Assembly (NCBI RefSeq): GCF_018332475.1
Contig: NZ_BOQB01000010.1
Location: 1-43,678, forward strand
Direction of reading: 5' to 3'
Origin: Bacillus sanguinis
GTDB taxonomy: Bacteria; Bacillota; Bacilli; Bacillales; Bacillaceae_G
DNA: 43,678 nt
Position numbers and translations under genes: made by a program. Under the pieces are notes generated by a model. That model ran no database searches and was not told the DNA's origin. It saw nothing but the letters and a program-made list of their open reading frames with translations. Below are positions 1-8,900 of this stretch, piece after piece (position 1 is the first letter of the stretch; every line of letters starts with the position of its first letter).

Positions 1-18
1 CTCTTTCTTTATTATATA

Positions 19-453
19 TTACGCCTTATGACACTCTGGACAAACGCCATAAATTTCTAAGCGATGACTATTAATAACGAAGCCTGTCGTTTTCGCAGCT
101 TCCTCTTCAAGCTGTTCCAAACCTCCATAAGGAAAATCAACAATCTTACCACATTTTTCGCAAATCACATGGTAATGTTGACTTGTAACATAATCAAATC
201 TACTTGAAGCGTCTCCATAAGTTAATTCCTTTACAAGTCCAACCTCTTTAAATACACGTAAGTTATTATAAACAGTTGCAACACTCATATTTGGAAACTT
301 ACCTTCTAATGCTTTATAAATGTCATCCGCTGTTGGGTGCGTCATAGATTCCACAAGGTACTCTAAAATAGCATGACGCTGTGGAGTAATGCGTACACCC
401 GTATTTTTCAGCATTTCTAGCGCTTCTTTTAATTCTTCTTTGACCACCGTCAT
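19..453 (-). CDS. perR: PerR, peroxide-sensing Fur-family repressor
   Basis: This 144-residue Fur-family protein is the expected length for PerR. It has an N-terminal winged helix (about residues 10-85, with SVATVYNNL as the recognition region) and a C-terminal dimerisation and metal domain. The regulatory metal ligands fall at H39, D87, H93, H95 and D106. The structural zinc cysteines are C98/C101 (CEKC) and C138/C141 (CPEC). This is the B. subtilis PerR pattern shifted by two residues; the Asp at the D106 position is typical of PerR rather than Fur or Zur. Known family role: an Fe/Mn-dependent repressor of peroxide defence genes, inactivated by metal-catalysed histidine oxidation. It lies downstream of bcp as in B. 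subtilis, but bcp has its own terminator (611-636), so perR has its own promoter. A PerR box over that promoter indicates autoregulation. Confidence 0.96.
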   Translation of the reverse strand: MTVVKEELKEALEMLKNTGVRITPQRHAILEYLVESMTHPTADDIYKALEGKFPNMSVATVYNNLRVFKEVGLVKELTYGDASSRFDYVTSQHYHVICEKCGKIVDFPYGGLEQLEEEAAKTTGFVINSHRLEIYGVCPECHKA

Positions 454-481
454 GCACCCCGATTCTATACGGATTATTATT

Positions 482-496
482 TTATAATTCTTATAA
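482..496 (-). promoter_or_regulatory. PerR box in the perR promoter region
   Basis: The plus strand reads TTATAATTCTTATAA, which matches the PerR consensus TTATAATNATTATAA at 14 of 15 positions. It sits at the expected transcription start of perR, just downstream of the -10 element and 29 bp before the start codon, a position suited to autorepression. Binding itself is inferred from sequence. Confidence 0.85.
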
Positions 497-498
497 AG

Positions 499-527
499 AG
501 TGTACTCCTTTTCTTATAAATCGTCAA
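499..527 (-). promoter_or_regulatory. Candidate sigma-A promoter of perR
   Basis: On the minus strand TTGACG (522-527) is separated by 17 bp from TACACT (499-504). The -35 is near-consensus and the -10 is moderate. The predicted start of transcription falls inside the PerR box. Confidence 0.65.
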
Positions 528-610
528 TATTTCTACTATAAGTATGTGGTTTATTTTTGTATATAGCCTTATTCTTATGTATCTTTCCCTATTTTTTATA
601 CATTTACATA

Positions 611-636
611 GAAAAAAGTGCGACATAATCGCACTT
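611..636 (-). terminator. Intrinsic terminator downstream of bcp
   Basis: An 8-bp stem (AAGTGCGA, 616-623, with TCGCACTT, 629-636) and 5-nt loop are followed on the minus strand by a T run. It ends the bcp transcript before the perR promoter. The 109 bp between it and the bcp stop hold no convincing gene. Confidence 0.85.
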
Positions 637-745
637 GGAATACTATCATCTGAGGAGGTATGCCCTACACTTCACTTTATGTAACGATGATAAAATATGT
701 ATAGACACTCGCCTTACTTCTATATATTTTATCTCCCCAATGGAT

Positions 746-1201
746 TTACTTTATATAAGAAAGAACATCTTCAATATGTCCCTTCACTTTCACTTTACGC
801 CATTCTTTTACAAGCTCACCATCTTTATTAATAAGGAATGTAGAACGCTCGATTCCCATATACTCTTTTCCAAAGTTCTTTTTCAATTTCCAAACATCGT
901 ACAATTCCGCTACCTTATGATCTTCATCTACTAAAAGTACAAATGGAAGTTCATGCTTCTCAATAAATTTCAGATGTCTGTTCGCTGAATCAGGACTTAC
1001 ACCAAGAATAACTGTATTTTTCTCTTGAAATAATCCATATGCATCTCGAAAATCACATGCTTCAGTAGTACACCCCGGAGTCATATCTTTCGGATAAAAA
1101 TATAGAACTACGTTTTTACCACGAAAATCAGCTAAGCGAACTTGTTCCCCGTTACTTCCCTCTAATGTAAATTGTGGAGCCATTTCTCCTACTGTGATCA
1201 T
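746..1201 (-). CDS. bcp: Thioredoxin-dependent peroxiredoxin, BCP type (YgaF)
   Basis: A 151-residue atypical 2-Cys peroxiredoxin of the AhpC/TSA superfamily. The peroxidatic motif TPGCTTEACDF gives C44 as the attacking cysteine and C49 as the likely resolving cysteine (C-x4-C, as in E. coli BCP). The family reduces hydrogen peroxide and alkyl hydroperoxides in the cytosol using thioredoxin. The ATG at 1201 is preferred over the in-frame GTG at 1210 because AGGAG lies 8 nt upstream of it. The neighbour perR matches B. subtilis gene order. Peroxide or PerR control is plausible, but no PerR box was found directly in front of it. Confidence 0.93.
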   Translation of the reverse strand: MITVGEMAPQFTLEGSNGEQVRLADFRGKNVVLYFYPKDMTPGCTTEACDFRDAYGLFQEKNTVILGVSPDSANRHLKFIEKHELPFVLLVDEDHKVAELYDVWKLKKNFGKEYMGIERSTFLINKDGELVKEWRKVKVKGHIEDVLSYIK

Positions 1202-1245
1202 TGTTATCACTCCTACTCTTTTCTTCTACTATATCAAATGCTATC

Positions 1246-1650
1246 TTATTTTTCATTGTCTATTACAGACCTCATTACAAAAGCAAACGGTAATGTATAT
1301 CCAATTAGCGCTTCTGCAATTGCAATCCATCTCCCTATTCCAATCGGAGCTATATCACCGTACCCAACGGACAATAAAGTGACTGCGCTAAAATACAAGC
1401 AAATTTCTACAAGTTGAAAAGATTGAGCATGCAAGCTTTCTCCATCTTCCTTCAAAACTGCAAAGCCCATTTCTTCTAACACAACATAACTTAACCCAAA
1501 CGCAATCAATACCGTTGTATAAATTAAAAATAAGGAGGCTAAATTATACAGCGAAAAGAAACGTCTAGAATCTGAATATGAGCTCCATAACAATTGGACA
1601 CTTCTCAAAATAGCAATTGCTGCAATCAATAGAATAAATCCCCATAACAT
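1246..1650 (-). CDS. Two-TM potassium channel family protein
   Basis: A membrane protein of about 134 residues with an N-terminal hydrophobic segment, a second TM near residues 35-60, then a pore region and a final TM. The pore carries TLLSVGYGDIAP, which contains the potassium selectivity filter VGYGD. No cytosolic RCK domain follows, so it is a minimal ion-channel-domain protein, unlike KtrA/TrkA-linked channels. The ATG at 1650 has AGGTGG just upstream; an in-frame GTG at 1659 overlaps that ribosome site and is less likely. It is followed 44 bp later by bcp in the same direction. The gene is not part of the B. subtilis perR-ygaF-gsaB block. Physiological role unknown; potassium flux is inferred from the filter. 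Confidence 0.82.
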   Translation of the reverse strand: MLWGFILLIAAIAILRSVQLLWSSYSDSRRFFSLYNLASLFLIYTTVLIAFGLSYVVLEEMGFAVLKEDGESLHAQSFQLVEICLYFSAVTLLSVGYGDIAPIGIGRWIAIAEALIGYTLPFAFVMRSVIDNEK

Positions 1651-1722
1651 GTCCTCCACCTCATTTTATATGTATGAGGCGGCCATTGGATTTATCCCTT
1701 AGAAACAAACAAGCTTCTATAA

Positions 1723-2508
1723 TTAATTGCCAGCACCACGGTACCTTTTTACCCCTTGATTCCAAAGAGTGATTGCAATCGTAAAACAGATAACACCAAC
1801 AAATGGTGTTGCAAATGCATAACTATTCCACTCTGTTTTTCTTAAGAAGTATGCTGCCGGATACACTCCAACAAACGCAAATGGTAGGACAAACGTTAAA
1901 ATAAAGCGAATCACACGGTTATAAATGTTAACAGGATAGCGACCATAGTTACCTATGTTATACATTAGCGGCATAATTGAACTTTTCGCATCCGACCAAA
2001 AACCAAGACTTGCAAGCGTAACAAATATCCCTCCATATACAAGTGCTCCTCCCCCTACCATCAGTAAGAATAGGAAGAAATCATACCAGTAAAAAGATAA
2101 TTGCAACTCCACTGCTGCATAGCCCATTACAATCATTCCTGTAATCGCTCCAATTAAAGATTCAAGCTCCATTCTTTCTAATATAATTTGAAATAAACTA
2201 TGAATCGGTCTCGTTAATATACGATCCATTTCTCCTTTAATAATGTAACGATCATTAAAGTCCCATATGTTAAAGAAAGCTGAGAAAATGGCAAACGGCA
2301 CTAAAAAGAAACCATAAATAAAGATTACTTCTTCTCTACTCCAGCCTTTTAATGCTTGTGTATGCCCAAACACAACGAGAATAAAGATTAAATTAACAGC
2401 CTGTAGTGATAAATCAGAAAGTAACCCAACGATAAAATCGCCTCGATACTCCAATTTTGTTTTTATATATTGGCTTGCATATTGCAAAAATAGGTTTATA
2501 TATATCAT
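1723..2508 (-). CDS. ABC-2 type exporter permease (second subunit)
   Basis: A permease of about 261 residues with six predicted membrane segments, of the ABC-2 class (COG3694/COG4587-like, often named daunorubicin- or viologen-export permeases). It is the third gene of a set: ATPase, permease, permease. The ATG at 2508 has GGGGG 8 nt upstream and starts 4 bp after the upstream permease's stop. A longer reading starts at a TTG that overlaps the neighbour. With the other permease it probably forms a heterodimeric channel. The exported substrate cannot be told from sequence. Confidence 0.85.
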   Translation of the reverse strand: MIYINLFLQYASQYIKTKLEYRGDFIVGLLSDLSLQAVNLIFILVVFGHTQALKGWSREEVIFIYGFFLVPFAIFSAFFNIWDFNDRYIIKGEMDRILTRPIHSLFQIILERMELESLIGAITGMIVMGYAAVELQLSFYWYDFFLFLLMVGGGALVYGGIFVTLASLGFWSDAKSSIMPLMYNIGNYGRYPVNIYNRVIRFILTFVLPFAFVGVYPAAYFLRKTEWNSYAFATPFVGVICFTIAITLWNQGVKRYRGAGN

Positions 2509-2512
2509 CTCA

Positions 2513-3304
2513 TCATCCCCCTTGTACAATTAGACGTTTTCTCGCCGTTCTCCACATGAGTACAATTGGAATAATAAGTACAATTGCCCAAATTACTTGG
2601 AATAATAATGCCTCATACAATTTACTTCCTTGTATACCTTCTGAAAAAATCATACTCGGAATATAACTAATGGCCTGAAACGGTAAAAATACCATTGCCT
2701 TCTGAGCCCATAACGGATAAAAACTAATTGGTAATAATAGACCTGAAAATAAATCAATAACAACACGTTTTGCATACATAATTCCACTATTATTAAATAG
2801 GAAGAACGTGAGCATTCCCGTCATTAAATTAATTTGTGTATTAATAATAAAACTAAATATTAAAGATAAGAAGAAATATAACCACGTTTGAAAATTCGTT
2901 GTAATTTGCAATGAGAATAATAAGGTAACGATAACCATACCTGGAATTGAAAAGAAGGCAAAACGAAATATTCCTTCACCAAGACCTTGCATCACTTTCA
3001 TCCCTAAATAGTTATACGGACGAATCAGTTCTACCGCTACACGTCCTTCTTGAATTTCCATCGCAATTTCCCTGTCTATATTATTAAAATAAAAGGCACG
3101 TGCCATCCACGCAATTGCGATATACGTGGTCATTTGCGAAATAGATAAACTTTCAATATTCTCTTTTCCGCTATAAATTGCTTGCCATAAAAAATAATAC
3201 GCGCCGATATTAATTGTATAAATTAAAATCCCGCTATAATAGTTTGTACGATACGCAAGCATCATTAAAAAGCGAATTCGAATCATTTCAATATACTTAC
3301 CCAT
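2513..3304 (-). CDS. ABC-2 type exporter permease (first subunit)
   Basis: A permease of about 263 residues with six hydrophobic segments, homologous in type to the neighbouring permease (COG4587/COG3694 class). The start at 3304 overlaps the end of the ATPase gene by 8 bp and has GAAGG about 8 nt upstream; an alternative ATG at 3322 lacks this spacing. The overlap suggests translational coupling and one complex with the ATPase. Substrate unknown. Confidence 0.85.
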   Translation of the reverse strand: MGKYIEMIRIRFLMMLAYRTNYYSGILIYTINIGAYYFLWQAIYSGKENIESLSISQMTTYIAIAWMARAFYFNNIDREIAMEIQEGRVAVELIRPYNYLGMKVMQGLGEGIFRFAFFSIPGMVIVTLLFSLQITTNFQTWLYFFLSLIFSFIINTQINLMTGMLTFFLFNNSGIMYAKRVVIDLFSGLLLPISFYPLWAQKAMVFLPFQAISYIPSMIFSEGIQGSKLYEALLFQVIWAIVLIIPIVLMWRTARKRLIVQGG

Positions 3305-4310
3305 GTTTAATACCTTCTTCATAGATGTTACGAATAATTTCCTCTGTAGACACTTCGTTAATTTTTAAATCTTTAATTTGAAAGGCTTGTACTACTTTAG
3401 AAATAAGCATTGAAATGATAACTTCTTCATTCGGTATTTTTGCAATCCACGCATTTTCCTCTTTCGCTTTCGACCAAACGACATGACTATCTGGCATAAC
3501 CATTGATAAAGCTTGATAGGAAACTGGTGCAATAAATTGAAAATGTATTTCCTTCTCTGCTCCCCACTGCGTACGAAGATTATTTAAAGAACCGTCATAC
3601 ATAATATTTCCTTCATCGAGCATGATGACGCGCTCACATAAAGCTTCAATATCAGTAATATCATGGGTTGTTAATAAAATTGTTGTTTTATAACGTTCAT
3701 TCATCTCTTTTAAAAATTCACGTATTTTCAATTTCACAAGTACATCTAAACCAATTGTTGGTTCATCTAAAAATAATAACGGCGGATTATGAATTAATGC
3801 TGCCGCTAATTCACAACGCATTCTTTGACCAAGAGATAACTTTCGCACTGGCTTATCTAATAAAGGCCCAATATCTAACGTTTCAATCACGTGCTCCATA
3901 TGCTCTTTATACTGGGCGTCTGATACACCATACACCTTTTTTAATAAACGAAACGATTCTTGTACAGCAATATCCCACCAAAGTTGCGAGCGTTGACCGA
4001 AAACAACACCAATTGTTCTTACGAATTCTTCTCTCTGTTTATGGGGATTCATCCCATTTACTAAAATCTCGCCTGATGTCGGAGTCAAAATACCCGTAAG
4101 CATTTTAATTGTCGTTGATTTACCGGCACCATTCTCACCAATATACCCAACCATTTCACCTTGTTTCACAGTAAAAGATACGTCATTTACTGCTGGTACT
4201 ATTTTATAATTACGATTTAATAAATCGCGAAATGCACCCTTTAAACCTGGACGACTTGAATAGGCTGTAAATTCTTTACGTAATCCTTGTACCTCAATTA
4301 CCGATTTCAT
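3297..4310 (-). CDS. ABC exporter ATP-binding protein
   Basis: A 337-residue cytosolic ATPase of the COG4586 type. It has Walker A (GENGAGKST), a Q-loop (VFGQRSQLWWD), an ABC signature of the variant form LSLGQRMRCELAAAL, Walker B (LLFLDEPTIGLD) and an H-loop (LLTTHDI). The C-terminal extension after about residue 240 is typical of exporter ATPases such as NatA/DrrA. It is first in the three-gene operon, with AAGGGGG before the ATG. It is divergent from hemL, with a 121-bp gap in which no clear promoter pair was settled. Known role of the class: drive efflux of drugs or lipids. The specific substrate is not known. Confidence 0.9.
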   Translation of the reverse strand: MKSVIEVQGLRKEFTAYSSRPGLKGAFRDLLNRNYKIVPAVNDVSFTVKQGEMVGYIGENGAGKSTTIKMLTGILTPTSGEILVNGMNPHKQREEFVRTIGVVFGQRSQLWWDIAVQESFRLLKKVYGVSDAQYKEHMEHVIETLDIGPLLDKPVRKLSLGQRMRCELAAALIHNPPLLFLDEPTIGLDVLVKLKIREFLKEMNERYKTTILLTTHDITDIEALCERVIMLDEGNIMYDGSLNNLRTQWGAEKEIHFQFIAPVSYQALSMVMPDSHVVWSKAKEENAWIAKIPNEEVIISMLISKVVQAFQIKDLKINEVSTEEIIRNIYEEGIKHG

Positions 4311-4431
4311 AACCGGACCCCCTTCCTAAATGTCACAACGAATAGTTTACCCAACTGCCTTCGCTATCACAAACAATACGTCTTTTCGAAAAACATGTTA
4401 GAATAATACATAGATTTTTGTAAGGAGATGA

Positions 4432-5736
4432 ATGGTAGTGAAATTCACAAAATCAGAAGCATTACATAAAGAAGCTTTAGAACATATCGTTGGTGGCGTT
4501 AATAGTCCTTCTCGTTCTTTTAAAGCAGTTGGCGGCGGCGCTCCTGTTGCTATGGAACGTGGAAAAGGTGCTTATTTCTGGGATGTAGACGGAAATAAAT
4601 ATATCGATTATTTAGCAGCATACGGCCCCATTATTACTGGACATGCTCACCCACATATCACAAAAGCAATTACAACTGCTGCTGAAAATGGTGTACTTTA
4701 CGGAACACCAACAGCACTAGAAGTAAAATTTGCAAAAATGTTAAAAGAAGCAATGCCTGCATTAGATAAAGTCCGCTTCGTAAATTCTGGTACTGAAGCA
4801 GTAATGACAACAATTCGTGTCGCTCGTGCTTACACAGGCCGCACAAAAATTATGAAATTTGCTGGTTGTTACCACGGTCATTCTGATTTAGTACTTGTTG
4901 CAGCTGGATCTGGCCCTTCTACACTAGGAACTCCTGACTCAGCCGGTGTACCACAAAGTATCGCTCAAGAAGTTATTACCGTTCCATTTAATAATGTAGA
5001 AACTTTAAAAGAAGCATTAGATAAATGGGGACATGAAGTAGCAGCTATTCTTGTAGAACCGATTGTTGGAAACTTCGGTATTGTAGAACCAAAACCTGGC
5101 TTCCTTGAAAAAGTGAATGAACTTGTACACGAAGCTGGTGCACTAGTAATTTATGATGAAGTTATTACTGCTTTCCGCTTCATGTACGGTGGTGCTCAAG
5201 ACTTACTTGGCGTGACACCAGACTTAACAGCGCTTGGTAAAGTTATTGGCGGTGGACTTCCAATCGGTGCTTACGGTGGTAAGAAAGAAATTATGGAACA
5301 AGTCGCCCCTCTTGGACCTGCATATCAAGCTGGTACGATGGCAGGAAATCCTGCTTCTATGGCATCAGGTATCGCTTGTCTAGAAGTTCTTCAACGAGAA
5401 GGACTTTACGAGAAATTAGATACACTTGGTGCGATGCTTGAAAAAGGCATTTTGGAGCAAGCTGCAAAACATAATATCGATATTACATTAAACCGACTAA
5501 AAGGTGCTTTAACTGTATACTTCACAACAAATACAATTGAAGATTACGATGCAGCACAAGATACAGACGGTGAAATGTTCGGTAAATTCTTCAAGCTTAT
5601 GCTTCAAGAAGGAGTTAACTTAGCACCTTCTAAATACGAGGCATGGTTCTTAACGACAGAACATACAAAAGAAGATATTGAATATACAATTGAAGCTGTA
5701 GGCAGAGCATTTGTTGCTTTAGCAGACAATAAATAA
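4432..5736 (+). CDS. hemL: Glutamate-1-semialdehyde 2,1-aminomutase (GsaB-type paralogue)
   Basis: A 434-residue class-III PLP enzyme that converts glutamate-1-semialdehyde to 5-aminolevulinate, the committed haem precursor in the C5 pathway. Visible motifs are [13 protein letters not shown] at the N terminus, [15 protein letters not shown] for phosphate binding, the DEV motif (YDEVITAFR), and the Schiff-base lysine K270 in [10 protein letters not shown]. Family length is about 430. Its place near bcp and perR matches B. subtilis gsaB, a second copy beside the main hemL of the hem operon, so it is probably the paralogue rather than the only enzyme. AAGGAG ends 4 nt before the ATG; an in-frame GTG two codons later would have more normal spacing, so the start is uncertain by two residues. 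Confidence 0.95.
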   Translation: MVVKFTKSEALHKEALEHIVGGVNSPSRSFKAVGGGAPVAMERGKGAYFWDVDGNKYIDYLAAYGPIITGHAHPHITKAITTAAENGVLYGTPTALEVKFAKMLKEAMPALDKVRFVNSGTEAVMTTIRVARAYTGRTKIMKFAGCYHGHSDLVLVAAGSGPSTLGTPDSAGVPQSIAQEVITVPFNNVETLKEALDKWGHEVAAILVEPIVGNFGIVEPKPGFLEKVNELVHEAGALVIYDEVITAFRFMYGGAQDLLGVTPDLTALGKVIGGGLPIGAYGGKKEIMEQVAPLGPAYQAGTMAGNPASMASGIACLEVLQREGLYEKLDTLGAMLEKGILEQAAKHNIDITLNRLKGALTVYFTTNTIEDYDAAQDTDGEMFGKFFKLMLQEGVNLAPSKYEAWFLTTEHTKEDIEYTIEAVGRAFVALADNK

Positions 5737-5746
5737 TCTTGTCATT

Positions 5747-5787
5747 AAAAGGAAAAAAGAAAGCACATCTTTCTTTTTTCCTTTTTT
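5747..5787 (+). terminator. Intrinsic terminator after hemL
   Basis: A long purine-rich arm (5747-5763) pairs with a pyrimidine arm (from 5769) around the loop CACAT and runs into a T-rich tail. It starts 10 bp after the hemL stop. Confidence 0.85.
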
Positions 5788-5791
5788 CTAT

Positions 5792-5819
5792 TTCATAAAT
5801 TCCTTATTAATAGTATAAT
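5792..5819 (+). promoter_or_regulatory. Candidate promoter of the glutamate synthase gene
   Basis: TTCATA (5792-5797) and a perfect TATAAT (5814-5819) are spaced by 16 bp, implying a leader of about 110 nt before the gene at 5935. The -35 is weak, consistent with an activator-dependent promoter, but no activator site was identified. Confidence 0.45.
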
Positions 5820-5934
5820 TATTCATAATTATCTGTTTAATTTTATTTTATATCCTTACTATCTTTATAAACAAGGCTGCTCACACCTTAAATAGTAAGA
5901 TTATTCAAACTTCAATAAGAGGGGGGATTGACGG

Positions 5935-8900
5935 ATGCTCAATAAAACAAATACATGGACACCGTCTTTATTTCGAGATTATAAAAATGCAGAACATGAT
6001 GCGTGTGGAATCGTTTCCGTTATGGAGAAACGAAAAATTCCTACAAAAGAAAACATTGACCTTTGTATACAATCACTCGTCAAAATGAATCATAGAGCTG
6101 GCTTCATTAATGGTGAAGGCGATGGAATCGGTATTCACATTGATGTACCAAAAGCACTTTGGAGTGAAAAACTAAAAAATAGCGGATATAATCCAACGAT
6201 TGTGGATCATCCCCACTTTATCGTTGGACATTTTTTTCTAAACAAAAACGCAAATATCGTTAATTTAAAAAATCATATTCGTACACAACTAAACAACGAA
6301 AACTTTGCAATCCTTTTCGAAAGTGACGACGTAATAAATTCCGATGCACTTGGTCCACTTGGTAAACAAGAAGAACCTTTATTTTGGCAAGTTGCGCTTA
6401 TCGCAGAAAATGAAGTTACAAATATTGAGCAAACATTATTTTCAGTAACGATAAAAATAGAGGAAAACGAAGCAATTCATGTTGCTTCATTAAGTCGTGA
6501 TCATGTTGTATATAAAGTTCTAGGTGCTGGGGATACACTTGTTGCCTATTACAACGATTTACAACATCCACTGATCGCTTCAACTATGACACTTGGACAT
6601 AATCGCTATTCTACTAATACATTATCTAATTTTTTTCGTGTACAACCATTTAGCATTCTCGGACATAATGGTGAAATTAACACAATTGCAAAATTACGCG
6701 ATCAAGCTGACATGATTCATGTTCCACTTACTGCTGGGGGCAGCGACTCCCAAGATTTAAACCGCACCTTAGAAACTCTACTTGTTCAATACGACTACAG
6801 CTTATTTGAAGCAATGGATATACTATTCCCACCAATTATTAATGAAATTAAACTTTATGAACCGCATTTACAAGATTTATATACGTATATACGTGAAGCA
6901 TGGGGCCATTTTGCACAAGGTCCAGCTGGTATTATCTCACGTTATAAAGATGAAGCTGTTTTCAGCGTCGATTCCCTTGGACTACGACCAGTTTGGAAAG
7001 TAGAGACAGAGAATTCTTATATCTTCTCTTCTGAACCTGGAGTTGTATCTCCAACTGAATATGTAGCTGAACCGAAACCACTCGCTCCTGGGGAAAAGGT
7101 TGGGCTAAAGTGGAATGAACAAGATGAGCTTGTTCTTTATGAATATGACAAATACCAAGCTCAAGTATACGACCGTTTTAAAAAGCGAGTTGATACTAAA
7201 GATTATCATTTAAACTTATCTACCCCTGAAACGAAAGAAATCCAAGGATTATGTGATTCTATGCAAGTTGAAACGAAGCAATACGTTGCTTTCGGATGGG
7301 ATCGTGAACATATTCAACTTCTTGAACAGATGGCAACAAAAGGCGTTGAGCCAATTCGCTCACTTGGTCATGACTCACCACTTGCTGCACTCGATACTGA
7401 TAGACGAAATATCGCTGACTTCATTAAGGAAAGTGTAGCCGTCGTTACAAATCCAGCAATCGATCGCGATCGAGAGGTCGAACACTTCTCCACACGAACG
7501 ATACTCGGAGAACGCCCAAGTTTATTGGCTGGTGCTCAACAACCATTTGTAGTTGAGATGCTTTCCCCCATTATTTTAGAAGGAAGTGTAGCGCAATCTA
7601 TTGCAGAGGAATTACACACCATTACGTACGAACAACTTATACAACTATTCAATACTCATAGCTCTATCGCTACAATCTCTGCTACATTCAGTCCGGCAGA
7701 AACTCTACAATGCGCCTTAAATCGAATTAGTTCTGAAGCGATAACAGCCGTGACCGATGGAGCTTCCCTATTATTAATAGACGATGCCAATGCTCATCTA
7801 AATGGACGGTTATGGATTGATCCGCATTTAGTTACCGCTAAAGTACATCAAGTATTAAGCGAAAATAAATTACGCCGAAACTGCTCTCTCGTTATACGTT
7901 CTGGTGCCCTTCGCTCCTTACACGATATCGTCACACTATATGGATTAGGAGCAGATAGTATTAATCCATATTTATTATTTGCAACCGTAAATGATGGGAC
8001 GAAAACACCCATTACAAATTTATATCATGCACTTAATAAAGGACTAGAAAAAGTCATTTCAACAATTGGAATTCATGAATTACGTGGTTACGGTCGCCTC
8101 TATTCTTCTATCGGATTACATGAGGAAATCGCAAATATATTACAAATTACGAATTTCCTCGGTTCAAATACTTTAGCTTTTTCACTTGAGTCACTTGCTG
8201 AAGATGCACAAATGCGCGCGGATGATTATAACAATCCTAAAGTTAGAATGCGAAAATCTTTTCATATATTCCCGCGAATTTGGAAAGCAATCGGCGATGT
8301 CGCAAAAGGAAATTCTTATGATGATTACCGTGAAAAATTAAGTGAATTAGAAGAAAATAATCCAATCGCGATTAGACACCTTGTTCAAACGAAAGAAACA
8401 AAACATGTCGTTCCAGCTGAAGAAGTGTCCATCCGCATTCAAAATCATGATTTACCATTTATTATTAGTTCCATGTCATTCGGTTCTCAAAATGAAATTG
8501 CCTTTCGTGCATATGCAGAAGCGGCCGATCAGCTAAATATGATTAGCTTGAACGGTGAAGGCGGCGAAATTAAAGATATGATTGGAAAATATCCACATAC
8601 ACGTGGACAACAAGTTGCATCTGGGCGATTTGGCGTAAACGCCGAACTACTAAATTCATCAAACTTAATTGAAATAAAAATTGGGCAAGGCGCAAAACCT
8701 GGTGAAGGCGGACATTTGCCCGGCTCAAAAGTAACAGCCAAAATCGCTGAAGCGCGTAATGCTACAATTGGCTCTGATTTAATTTCACCTTCTAACAACC
8801 ATGATATTTATTCCATTGAAGACTTAGCTCAAATGATTACAGAAATTAAAACAGCTAATCAACTTGCGAAAGTAGCTGTAAAAGTCCCTGTCGTCCCTAA

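Noticed and set aside
635-934. A plus-strand frame of 99 codons over the bcp 3' end
   Set aside because: Mostly antisense to the well-supported bcp gene, with no family features.
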